From Calliphora vicina (taxonomy: Eukaryota; Arthropoda; Insecta; Diptera; Calliphoridae): DNA of 64,000 bases. The number at the start of each line of letters is the position of its first letter. Positions within the stretch are counted from its first letter, which is position 1. Under the pieces are notes generated by a model that made no database searches, was not told where the DNA came from, and saw only the letters and a list, made by a program, of their open reading frames with translations. Shown in pieces: positions 1 to 12,700 of the stretch. A program made the translations under genes and the position numbers. The DNA lies in assembly GCF_958450345.1 (NCBI RefSeq), contig NC_088782.1:122247980-122311979 (forward strand). Reading direction: 5' to 3'.

Positions 1-149
1 GAATTTTGTAAACAATAAACAGCTGTTACGAACAAAATTAACTATTGTAATGAAAAGTTCATGGGAATATCACGATAGCAATTTTCAATTCGAGGGAAAT
101 GGATATTTCATGGGAACAAAATTTCACATGTTATTGCCGATAGGGGTGA

Positions 150-437
150 TTAATATAGACAATATGGATATCTATTGATAGATATTTCAAAGACCTTTGC
201 AACGATGTATATAAGACCATAGTAAGTTGGACCTACAATGGGTCAAAATCGGAAAAAATATTTTTTAACCCGAATTTTTTTTTCACCAAAAAAAAAAAAA
301 TTTCCAAATAATGAAAAAAACAACTTTGGAAAAAAAAAATTTTGTTTACCTAAAAATATTTAAAATTTGTATTTTGAAATATAATTTGGTGAAGGGTATA
401 TAAGATTCGGAACAGCCGAATATAGCTCTCTTGCTTG
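150..437 (+). mobile_element. Dispersed hairpin-ended element, copy 1 (5'-truncated)
   Basis: This matches the 3' half of the four-copy element described at 10030-10683: the attaatatagacaatatgg segment, the tttcaaagacctttgcaa segment, the homopolymer-rich part after tttttttcacc, then GGTGAAGGGTATATAAG and the terminal hairpin ATTCGG-AAC-AGCCGAAT (one mismatch). The 5' half is absent. It lies downstream of RhoGEF exon 10, probably in the next intron. Confidence 0.8.
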
Positions 438-638
438 TTTTTTTGAAAAAAAGTACCTTATTCAAACATTTTCATTTCTAAAAATTTGGTGTAATTATGA
501 TTTTGAATATAAGATTTTGGTTCGTTTCCAAAAAGTACCAAATAGGTTCATTTTATAGTTTCAAATATTTAACCTTTAAATTTATACTTGTTTGATTTTA
601 GTTAGTTAGTTAGTTTTTTTGTTTAAAAACAAACTTAC

Positions 639-767
639 CTTGTTGGACTTGGTGGTGGATATGAAATGCCACGATGACTAGGTGATAGCAATAAAGTACC
701 GGAATGTGCACTATTGGCGGTGCCCGGTACCAATAATGTATTATTACTATAAGTATGGTAAAGATTA
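639..767 (-). CDS. PLEKHG5-like: RhoGEF exon 10, last exon in window
   Basis: This exon of about 129 nt ends at a GTAAGT donor (638-633). It reads NLYHTYSNNTLLVPGTANSA then HSGTLLLSPSHRGISYPPPS then PT with a split codon. Two acceptors keep the same phase: TTATTTAG (end at 767) and ACTTATAG (end at 746); the longer form is given. The Ser/Pro-rich peptide looks like a conserved C-terminal motif. Further exons lie beyond the left edge of the window. Confidence 0.8.
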
Positions 768-3700
768 CTAAATAATGGTCCCAATGGTAGTTAACACACA
801 CAACAACACATATAATTTTACACACACATACGCACATACAGTGGCAACCAAAAAAATATAGTAATGTGTTTATAAATGAAATCCAAAACATAAAGAAATA
901 TGTAAATAAAAAAAAAGAAAGAAAAAAAAATTCCAGGTTAAAATAATAATAAAAGTAATACGTTTGTTTGTTTAACATTATAATTGTTGGTTGGTACGTA
1001 TTTTGTCTAAGAAATATGGGTTTATATAAGGTTTCAGTTTAACAATGATGATGCTAATAATGCTGATGACAACCTGATGAAATGAATTTGAAAATGGTGA
1101 TGCCAAAAAATTTTTGTTTTTTTTGTTAAGTTTAGAGTTAGGTTAGAGAGAAAGAAAAATAGTTGATTTTTTTTAGCACAAACTACAAAAATTTTCTAAA
1201 TTTAAATTAGCCGTTATATAAAAAAAAGAAAAATCAGGGAAATCAAAATTAATGATAATAAAACTTACGTATGACTGTGATGCAGATTGAGGTTTGGTAA
1301 ACTTTGACCCAAATGATTAAGAGGTTGCACCGTTAGCATATTGGAGGAGGAGGTGGTATTAACTTTTAGTTTTTGTGGACTAATGGTGGTCAAGGGTTTG
1401 CCTTTCAAAGGAAAACCATGGGCTCCTACAGTTAAATAAAATTTATTATAATTATATTAATATAGTTTAAGGGGAATTAATAAATTAAACTTACCCAAAA
1501 ACGTGCAACCCTCATCACTGGACAATGAATTGGTTTTATCAAAATCCACCGAAATATTGCGTGAATCATTCCATTCCACCGAACCACTATGACTATTATT
1601 AGCACTGGTCACATGCGAGCATATTGAAGAATTCATGGGTGATTTCTTAACGCCCAACGAATCCGCCGTACTGCCCACAAAACGCATAGAGTCCCAGGGA
1701 TTCACCAGAGAACTTTGCTTTAAACGGGTATAAATCATTTTGGCTCTTTTCAAAGCCTCATACCAGTTTTTAGCCTCTGTACACTGTAGAGTAAATGCAC
1801 TTATTGCCACTTGGAATTCATTTAGATAAACACAACTTAATATATTATTGGAATGTTGTACTATCAGCCTATCGGTTAGATAGGGCTGTCGTATCACTTT
1901 AAGGGTACCCAAACCCTTTTTCGCTATCGATTTGCACACCAATAGCATGTCGGTTAGGAGAAAACAATGCACTTCGACTTTGCCGAGATTGTCTTTGTAT
2001 TTGTGATCGCCCTCCATGAACAGATGGCGGACATGTTGAGAGGCACAGCCTTTCATGGGACCACACAAATCGAACATTTGACTATATTGTTTAATCATCT
2101 TCTCCAAATGTTCATTGTTGGTGTCCTGCCAAAGAAATTACAAAAATTGATAATTAGTTGGGGAGAAAATGCTTTAAGAAAAACCTCCTAAACTTACCAC
2201 CACATCATAGGATTCTATGCGGGCCATAACACCCTTTAAACGCTCATTTTCTTGTCTAGTGGTTAAATGATTATTAACGCTAAAAACAAAATTTTCGGTG
2301 GTATGTAGCTGAAATTATAAACAATATTGGAATTTAAAATAGCTTTTTCTGTTTGTTTTTAATGATTATTTTTATGTTACCATGGTCTCAATCGCTTCTA
2401 TTTCCTCCACATCGGTCATATGTTTCTTTATAGCCGCCAGTAATAAACTGTACTTTGTCAAACGCTGCATGGGTCTCACCAGGATATCGGCCAAACGTAA
2501 ACGATTGCACATTTTCTGGGCCTCACACCACGCCAAATAGGAGGTAAACAAAGAATTTGTTCTATTCAATTCTTTGCAATAAAACTGACAAGTACTCTGC
2601 TCAGCACAGTACTTTTTGTAGGGAGCAAAAATATTCGCAAACGCTATAAAGCCCTGCTGGAAAAAGGCCACCCTCAAGGGTTCTCTAGTGTTAATGCTGT
2701 GCGCCACCATGGGATACAAATAAAAGGTCCAAAACTTTAGATTAGCCTCACATATATCGCGGATATTGGCAAACAAACGATGTTGATCGACTTCTTTCAG
2801 CAAACCCTCCTCCTGCACCGCTTCCAAACAGGCCAGAAAAAGCTATAAATACAAAATTAAAATTAAAGTTTCTTTGTTTTGTGAAAATTCCCCTCAAACA
2901 ACTTACATCCGTTACCGTTTGCAAACAATGTATATAGTCCACCTCTGTGGTCACCAGTTCCCATATGGCAGTCTGTATTCTCATCTCACTATCATTCATG
3001 CTACCACTCTCCACTATATCCATCCATGTCTTATGTCTATTATCTAAATAGTTTATGGCATTCTCAAGCTCGGGATGATCAAAACCTAAGATGGCAGGAG
3101 TTTTTTGTGGTACACCATTTTTCGAATAGCTATTTAGCAATTCGCACAGCTGACTTTGTTGGGGATTTTTCACACCGAATAGACCAGACCATCGTTGTTT
3201 CAATTGTTTGCCCGTTAAATTCACCTCTGAGGATTCATCGGTGGAGGCTGATGATAAGAGGCGGGGTGGTCGATTGCGTGAGCCAAAAGAGGCGGCCTTT
3301 TGTAGCGTTTTGCGTGAGCTATCCTTGTCCATTATGATCAAATGATGGCCGGCCAAATTTTCCACTTCGGTATTTTCATCCAGTGAGGTGTGTAGGGGGG
3401 AAGTTCCTGAATAAATGACAAAATAAATATTGTTTTAAAATGTTTTATTTATATAGAGAAAACAGAAATATTAGTTATTGAAACTTACCTGCTTCCAAAA
3501 ATGCCGGTGTTTGATTATTGTCATTACTATCGGTGATTGTTAATTGGGTAAAACTTAAATTACGTCTTCTTAAAGACTGGCTTAAAGCATTTCTATATAA
3601 CAAAAGAGAAAAATAGAAATTATTTAATAAATAAATTTATAATTTACATTTAATATTAATATTAAAAACTAATTTATGTAAAATTAGTTTTGTTAAATGA

Positions 3701-6700
3701 AATAGGTTTAACTTTTTTGCTTTTTAATTAAAGTATTTGCATTAATTTTTGAAGATAAGGCAATATTGTGAATAAGTTGCCCTAAAATGGAAAGAAAGAA
3801 AATTACCATATTTCTCTTTTGGAAAAAATGAGATAGCCGCGGCTTTTTGCTTATAAAATGTGAAAATTACAAACGGAATGACAAATTTTTGTATATAAAA
3901 CCTTGCCACTCATGGTGAAGGGTATAAAAATGTAGCCCTTTTTGCCCTTTAATTTAATTATTTTGTTAATTTCGGAAGTAAAGTCAAGATTGTGAATAAG
4001 TCTCTTTAAAAAGGGTTAAAAAAGACATGTTTTTCTTTAAAAAACAATTTCCAGTATGAGTTTCATAAAAATTAATAAAAAAAAATGTAAATAACAACTA
4101 AAAAATTTTGCCTTTTTGCACTTAAATTTAATTGTTTTGTTAATTTCTGAAGTAAAGTTAAGAGTGTGACTATAACACTTTAATAATGGGAAAAACTTAA
4201 AATGTTTGCTTTTAAAAACACAAACTTATCAGTTTCTTAAAACTAAATTAAAATGCATATAACTACTAAAAAAAAGTTGCCCTTTTTGCCCCTAAATTAA
4301 ATGTTTTTGTTGATTACTGAAGTAAAGTCAACAGTGTGATTCTAAAACATTAAAAAGGATTAAAACTGAAAAATTGTCCTCAAATTTAATTGTTTTGTTA
4401 ATTTCTAAAGAAAATGTAATATTGTGAATATGTTACTTGAAAAAGGGGAAAATCTTAATATGTTTAGCTTTAAAAAACAATTTTCAGTATCAGTTTTTTA
4501 AAAATACATTAAAATAAAAAAAACAACTAAAAAATGTTGCCCTTTTTACCCCTTAATTAAATTATTTTAATAATTTCAACATTGTGAATATGTTACTTTA
4601 AAAAGGCAAAAAACTTAATATGATTAGCTTAAAAAAAACAATTTCCAGTATCAGTTTTTTAAAAATACATTAAAATGCAAAAAACAACTAAAAAATGTTG
4701 CCCTTTTTCCCCTTAATTAAATTATTTGTTTAATTTCTAAAGAAAATGCAACATTGAATTAATCACTTTAAACAGGAAGAAGAATTAACATGTTTTTCTT
4801 AAAAATGTTGAAATTAAATCATTTTTTTGGTTAATTTCATATTCCAAAATTATTGTTATTTAAGACTCATTGGAAACACGGTAAAAATTATGAAATAAAT
4901 GCCGTCTTTAAGTTAAAATATTTATATAAAATGGCGAATGAATAAATAACAGTTGTTTGCAACAATTTGATAGGATAACATTGTTTGACTTAATTGTTGC
5001 TTTTTATTAAGGGCGAATTTATACAATAAACAGCAGTTCCTCTTGCTGTTATAAAGTGCAAAATTTTATTTTAACACCTTCGAAACATAGTATGAAAATA
5101 AAGAAACTTAGTTTGATTTGTAGGAATCATGGTATAAAAAATTAAGAAAAAACTGTATAAAAAAACAGCTATTTTTATACCCTTCAACTTCGTGAGAAAG
5201 GTATGTATATATATATAAGTTTGTTATTCCGTTTGTAATTTCTACATTTTTCATTTCCGATCCTATAAAGTATATATATTGGATCCTTATAGATAGTGGA
5301 GTCGATTAAGCCGTGTCTGTCTGTGACTGTCTGTCTGTTGAAATCAATTTTCTGAGGACCCTAGATATCTTCGGGATCGAAATCTTCAATAATTCTGTCA
5401 GACATGCTTTCGAGAAGTTTGCTATTTAAAATAAGTAAAATCGGTCCACAAATGGCTGAGAAATGAGGAAAAAAACCAGGACAACCTCGATTTTTGACCT
5501 ACATCTGGATTACTAAGTCATTAATATAGACAATATGGATATCTAATGATAGATATTTCAAAGACCTTTGCAATGACTTATATAAAACCTACAATTGGTC
5601 AATTGGACCTACAATTGGTCAAAATCGGAAAAAAATATTTTTTAACCGGATTTTTTTTTCACCAAAAGTTTTTTTCGCTAAATATTAAAAAAAATTAAAA
5701 AAAAAAAAAAAAAATTTAAACTAAAACAAAAAAATTTTTAATTAAAAATTAAAATAAAATTTTTTTAAACCGTTTTTTTCACCAAAAGTTTTTTTCTCTT
5801 AATATTAAAAAAAATAAAATTTAAAAAAAAAAAATAAAAAATAAATTTTGTTTATTTTTGTTAAAAAGTGCAACATTTTAATAAGATAACTTTGTATAAC
5901 TTATTAAATGTCAAGATATTCTGTTAGAAAAGCTTATAAATAACAAATTTGTTTAAAAAAAATCGTTCAAAATACTTACGCTAAGGTGACACCTTTGGTG
6001 GCAGGGAAGAACTCCTCATCTTGACAGCCCGATTCAGTGCAAAAACTAACCGAAAAGTACTCCGAACTAGATACCTATAAATTAAAAGAAAATAATATAT
6101 TTTAAATTAATAATATGAATTAAAAAAATGCATTAAATCATATAAACTACATGACTTAGCAGAGACTTAAACCATTTAATAAAATAAATAAAGTTTATAT
6201 AAAAATAATAAATAAAACAAAAGTTTAAAACTAAATTGTCTTAAATAAATTAAAATTTATTTAAGACATTTCTTTATAACACAAATATGTTGTAAAAAAT
6301 CTTAATACTTTTATTACAAATTTTTAGCTTAGTTTGCCACCATTAAAATTTTATTAATAATGTTCCCTTTAATTTTTGCCAATTTTGCTTTTCTAATGAC
6401 CACCATTTTGTCTTAAAAGCATTGGTAAGAATTCCCCTAAAAACTGCACTTAAACTGTGCAATAAGCAGGTCAATTAGACCATTACACCAGCTTCCCTAC
6501 CAACCACCACCACTCGTTTCTAGGATTTTATTTTCATTTAATGTCCTTTATCCCGTTTTAATTTTCCATTACGTTTTACTATGTTTTTATGTGCATTTTA
6601 ATTCAAATTTTTCTTTGAAAAATCACGATTACTCATCAACATTCTCTCAATACTTACGAACGAACGAACTACTTACATATAAGGGCAAAGAATGTTGGCT

Positions 6701-9700
6701 GTAGAGATGGTTTGTAATGAAAAGGGAATTTTAAGGACATCTTGGCAGTTATCAAATGCAGCATCTTTAGTTTAAGACTAAAGTCATGTAAGGGTGGGTA
6801 GTGGTTGTTGAATGTAAGTGCAATGATTTTTATAGATTGAAGTCATGACCAAGCTTATTTTTTAAAAGATTATTTTTGTTTGTTTTTAGGGGAAGGTATG
6901 CCTGTTAGGCAATGTTAAAAAAAAAATCTCAAAATTTTATGTTTTAATATTAAAACCTGTATTTTTCATTGCTAGATTTTTTAATTTGTTTTAATTTTGA
7001 AAAATTTTCGGTTTTATTGTTTGGGCTACCTTCCCCTGCTTGTTTTTTGTCCACCATTAGTTACAGTTTTACACCTTTAAATAAAACGTAAGCAAGAATA
7101 GTCAGTAAATAATAAAAATAAAACGTCAAAATGCTTAGAACAATTCTATAGCATCACATTCTTTTAAGTTTTAAAGGTGGCTGGTTTCAAAAGTTTTTGG
7201 AAAGCAAAAATTTAAAAAAGAATTAAATTTTAAAAATTATAAAAAATAAAACCTTTTGATATACATAAGTGTTTATAAACAAGTAAGAGAGCTATATTCG
7301 GCTGTGCCGAATCTTATATACCCTTCGCCAAATTATACTTATAAACTTTTGTTGAAAAAAAAATCGGGTTAAAAAATATTTTTTCCGATTTTGACCAATT
7401 GTAGGTCCAACTTACTGGTTTTATATACGTCATTGCAAAGGTCTTTGAAATATCTATCATTAAATATCCATATTGTCTATATTAATGACTTAGTAATCCA
7501 GATATAGGTCAAAAATAGGTGAAAAATCGAGGTTGTCCTGATTTTTTCCTCATATCTCAGCCATTTGTCAACCGATTTTGCTGATTTTAAACAGCAAACT
7601 TCTCGAAAGCATGTCTGACAGAATTATTGAAGATTTGGATCCCGAAGATATCTGGGGTCTTCAGAAAATTGATTTCAACAGACAGACAGAAGGCCAGACA
7701 GACAGACATGGCTTAATCGACTCCGCTATCTATAAGGATCCAGAATATATATACTTTATAGGGTCGGAAATGAAAAATGTAGAAATTACAAACGGAATGA
7801 TAAACTTATATATACCCTTCTCACGAATGTGAAAGGTATAAAAATAATAGAGAAGGAGCTCAGTTTTTCAGGTTTTTCCACAAAAATATAATAATAAACA
7901 TGTTTAAATACAGGTGTTAAAATTGACTACTTTTAGTAATAAAACGGTTTCAAAACTTGTAAATATATTAAAATTTTGTATTTTTTTAAACATATTTATT
8001 TATTTTTGAAAAGTACATACAATTTTCTTTCTTTTAATATAAAAAACATTTTAATTTTGTCACTTTTTAAAGTTTTTTTCATACTAAAAATTAAGGTTAT
8101 TAAGTTTGTGTCCATTTATTTTACAAGTGACAATAAAAAAGGTGATATATTTTATATCATAGGAAAGAAAATCGTGTCTAGTTTTCATACATAAATAAAT
8201 GAAAATATAAGTAATGCAATTCTTTTAAATATGTAAAAAAAATATAAAAGAATTAAAAAAAAATTCGTAAAAATTTCAAATAATTTTTTTATTTAAAATT
8301 TTTCTTAAACTTAATTCTAAATATTAAACATCTTTAAACATTTTTGAAAAGTAGACACAATTACCTTTATTTTGATATAATATGTCTAACGTTTCTTTCT
8401 CATAAAATAAATAAATGTATACAAATCTAAAGCCATGATGAAAAATGGCCTGAATTTCGTACTTTGACGTTTAAGCGGATTTATTTGACATATTGCTAAC
8501 AGAAATACACAAATTATATATCATTGGAAAGGAAATTGTGTTTACTTTTATAAAATGTATAAAAAATTTGAATATTTTAATCAATTTAAAACAATTATTC
8601 AAGACTTTTGATAAACCATTTCAAACATTTAAAAATTTTTTTTTTTGCAAATTTTACTTCAATTTAATTTTAAATTTTAAACTTATTTTATATATTTTTG
8701 AAAAGTAGACACAATTACCTTTATTTCAATATAAAATGTATTTAAAATTAGTTTCTTATAAAACAATTAAATGGACACAAACCTTACATTATGCTGAAAA
8801 TTGGCCTGAATTTAGTACTTTGAGGTTTACGTGGATTTATTAAACATATAGCAAAGAAAAGTTACACAAATTATATATCATTAGAAAGGAAATTGTGTTT
8901 ACTTTTATAAAACATATATAACGTTTTAATAGTTTAATCAATTTAAAACCATTATTAAAGATTTTTGTTAAACAATTTTAAAAAAAGTAAAATTTAGTTT
9001 TTTACACATTTTACTTAAACTTAATTTTAAATTTTAAACTTATTTTTACATTTTCGAAAAGTAAACATAATTATCTTTATTTTGATATATAATATATCCA
9101 AATTTTCTTTCTAAAGAAAGAAATAAATGATTATAAATCTAAAGGCATAATGAAAAAATGGCCTGAATTTACTTTGACGTTTACATAAATTTATTTGACA
9201 TGTAGCTAAAAGAAAAATACACCAATTATATATCATTGGAAAGGATTTAGTGTTTAGTTTTATAAACAGTACAAAAAGTTTTAATATTTTAATCAATTTA
9301 AAACAATTATTAAAGACTTTTGTTAAACAATTTCAAAAATGCCATATATTTCTTCATTTTGAAGTTTGCGCTTGTTTATTTATTATTTATTTGACAGTTG
9401 TGAAAGGAAAGGTTACATCAAATGAAATGAAATTGTGTTTACTTTAATAAAATGTATAAATAGTTTTATTACATGCATCGAATTAAACGAAGTAAAACAA
9501 TAAATAAAAGACTTCGGTAAAAAATCGCCAAAAATTATAAATTTTTTTTTTTAATATTTTGCTTAAAACTTTTTATAAAAGTTAAACTTTTTATATATTT
9601 TTGAAAAGTAGACACAATTAGCTTTATTTTCATATAAAATATGATTAACTATTTCTACTCATAAAATAAATAAATGGACACAAACCTAACGTCATAACGA

Positions 9701-12700
9701 AAATGATATTAATTTTTTCATTTTGAAGTTTGCTTTTGTTTAGTTATTATTTATTTGTCAGGTGTGAAATGAAAGATTAATAAATTTACTTTAAAATAAA
9801 GGAAATTGAGTTTACTTTTATAAATTAAATAAATAGTTTTAGTACATACATCGAATTAAACGAATTAAAAAAAAATAGATAAAATACTTTGGTTAAAAAT
9901 CGCCAAAACTTGTAAATTAATGTATTTCAAGCATTTTACTCAAATTTAATTTAAAATGTTAAATTTATTTATACATTCTTGAAAAGTAGATACAATTATC
10001 TTTATTTTAATATATAATATGCAAATTATTATACCCTTCACCTTCGTGAGAAGGGTATATATAAGTTTTTCATTCCGTTTGTAATTTCTACATTTTTCAT
10101 TTCCGACCCTATAAAGTATATATATTCTGGTTCCTTATAGATAGCGGAGTCGATTAAGCCATGTCCGTCTGTCTGTTGAAATCAATTTTCTGAAGACCCC
10201 AGATATCTTCGGGATCCAAATCTTCAATAATTCTGTCAGACATGCTTTCGTGAAGTTTGCTATTTAAAATCAGCAAAATCGGTCCACAAATGGCTGAGAT
10301 ATGAGGAAAAAAACCAGGACAACCTCGATGTTTGTCCTATATCTGGATTACTAAGTCATTAATATAGACAATATGGATATCTAATGATAGATATTTCAAA
10401 GACCTTTGCAATGACGTATATAAGACCATAGTAAGTTGGACCTACAATGGGTTGAAATCGGAAAAATATTTTTTAACCCCATTTTTTTTCACCAAAAGTT
10501 TTTTTTTGCTAAATACTAAAAACAAATTTAAAAAAAAACAAAAAAAAAATTTAAAATTTAAAAAAAAATTTTAAATTTAAAAAAAATTCGAAAAAAATTA
10601 ATTTTTGTTTATCTAAAAATATTTAAAATTTGGTGAAGGGTATATAAGATTCGGCACAGCCGAATATAGCTGTCTTACTTGTTTTTTTCTCAAATTAAAA
10701 ATAAATGAGCGCAAAGGTCAAAGGACGAAATATTGTGGCCATTTTTCACTTTCTAATTTTCTTTCAAAATAAATGTTGAATTTTATGATTTCAATATTTA
10801 ACGTTGTATGAAACTTGTTGACCCTCACATGATATGATACTGAGCCAAAAGTGAGTCATAAAATGTGATCGTGTAAAGTGGCTTTAGTTTCATACAACGT
10901 TAAATATTGATATTATTTAAAAACATTCTTAAAAATCACCATTTGTTTTGATTTGTGTGTCGTAAAATGTAATCGTGTAAAAGGGCTTTTAGTTGCAACA
11001 AAAAGTATGAATTTTGATACTAAATAAACAACGCTGTGGCTTGTAAAACAAATGTAAACAAACAGCAAGTTTTGAGCTATAAAAACAATAATGCCAATGC
11101 TGTTACAATTTAAGCGTTTTTTGTTTTTATAAAAAGTTTATAAATAAAACTTAAGATAATAACTGTTTAGACACTCCACTAAATTGATATAAAATCCCAG
11201 CTAAAATAAAATGAAATAAAATCAAATGAATGAATGAGGAGTGGTACATGAATAAATGAATGAATGTTGATGTACGAGTACTTTAACTCAATTTTCTTGG
11301 CATTAATTTTATGAGTTGTAGACAGTTATTTCGCTGTTACAACTGCTGCTTTTTCTCTTATTTTTTTATTATATTTTTTTATGTTCTAGAAAACACATTC
11401 AGTGAAATTGAAGTATAAAAATAATGACTGATAAGATTACTTAGCAAGTGTAAAAAGATGGAGGATTTTTTTTTATTTTTTTTTTTTTTATCATACTTTG
11501 CAGTGGACCCTTGTATTGTATATGATGTTCAACATTGTTCTAAAACAGAACACTTGTCACACAGAAGGTGGTTAATGACATACACTTGATTTTCAGTTTC
11601 TTTTTTTTGCTTTTCTCTTTTAAAGAAAACCAGCATTAGCAGTTTCTAGCTTTATCATTCCACTCCTCCTATTGCTTGTCTACTTAATGCTGAGTTCATT
11701 TTAATGAAATAAATATCTCAAGTGGTTTATTTTCATTTTATAAATGAAAAAAAAAACTGTATAAACAATTTGTATCCTTGACCTTCTTTTTTTATATATT
11801 TTTGGTTTTATATACAATATTTTGTTGTTTCCATTGTTGTCTAAACTAATTTTAAAAGTGGGAACAGCTTGCTACAGGGATTCACATGGTGAATAAGTTT
11901 AAAAGGTTTATAAGTAAAGAAATAAATTGTTTAAATTTGAAAAAATTTTTAATTAAAAAAACAATGAAAAAATGGCAACAAAAAACTCTTCCTCTATTAA
12001 ACTGTTCTCAGGAAAGATATTACAATATTTAAAACTATTTTTGAAACAAATCCGAAATTTTGTTTTGAAAAATGTTTAAAAAATTTCTCTAGATTTTTAG
12101 AATTTGTAAAGAATTTGTTTAGGATAGATATGTTTAGATCAAATTTGTTATTAAAATGTTTTCAATCCGTTAAAAACCAAAAACCTGAGAACATTTTTTG
12201 TGAAAATACTCGAATTTGTGGAGTCACTTGCTTCAATTTAAAGTTGAAAACCTCCACATAAACTTTTTTTTTTTAGCGAAAAAAAGGTATTTAAGAGTTC
12301 TATACGCATTGCTTTATAATTTATATAAAAATTGTTTTAATACATTTAGTTAATATGAAAATATTTTAAGAGAGGTTTAAGTGTAATGTTAATTTTTTTT
12401 TTTTTTAATTTTTTCATAACTTCTTTATAAATTTTGTAGATATCCAAATATTAAAATTATTTATACAATTTTGGAATGAAGACACAATTACCTTTCCAAT
12501 GATATAAAATATGTTTATATTTTCTTTCCTCACATGTCAAATAAATGGATACAAACATTGCATTTGGAAGAAAAGTTTTACTTTTTTGCAATTTTACTGA
12601 ATGGCATTAAGTTTGCGTAAATTTTTTAATGTTTTTCAGGTAAGAAAAGCTAAACATATTTTATATCATTGGAAAGGAAATTGCAAATACTTTTTAAAAA

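Noticed and set aside
601..616. GTTA repeat that might be telomere-like
   Set aside because: It is a short (GTTA)n microsatellite of about four units, not an arthropod TTAGG array.
610..978. 122-codon open frame on the minus strand
   Set aside because: It runs through intron and low-complexity sequence (Phe/Tyr and Val/Cys runs); only its 639-767 part overlaps a real exon, and in a different frame.
1967..3337. Plus-strand open frames at 1967-2191 and 3026-3337
   Set aside because: They are antisense shadows of RhoGEF exons 8 and 5.
7578..7832. 84-codon frame in the dispersed element
   Set aside because: The element is non-coding: the other copies have stops and frameshifts at matching places.
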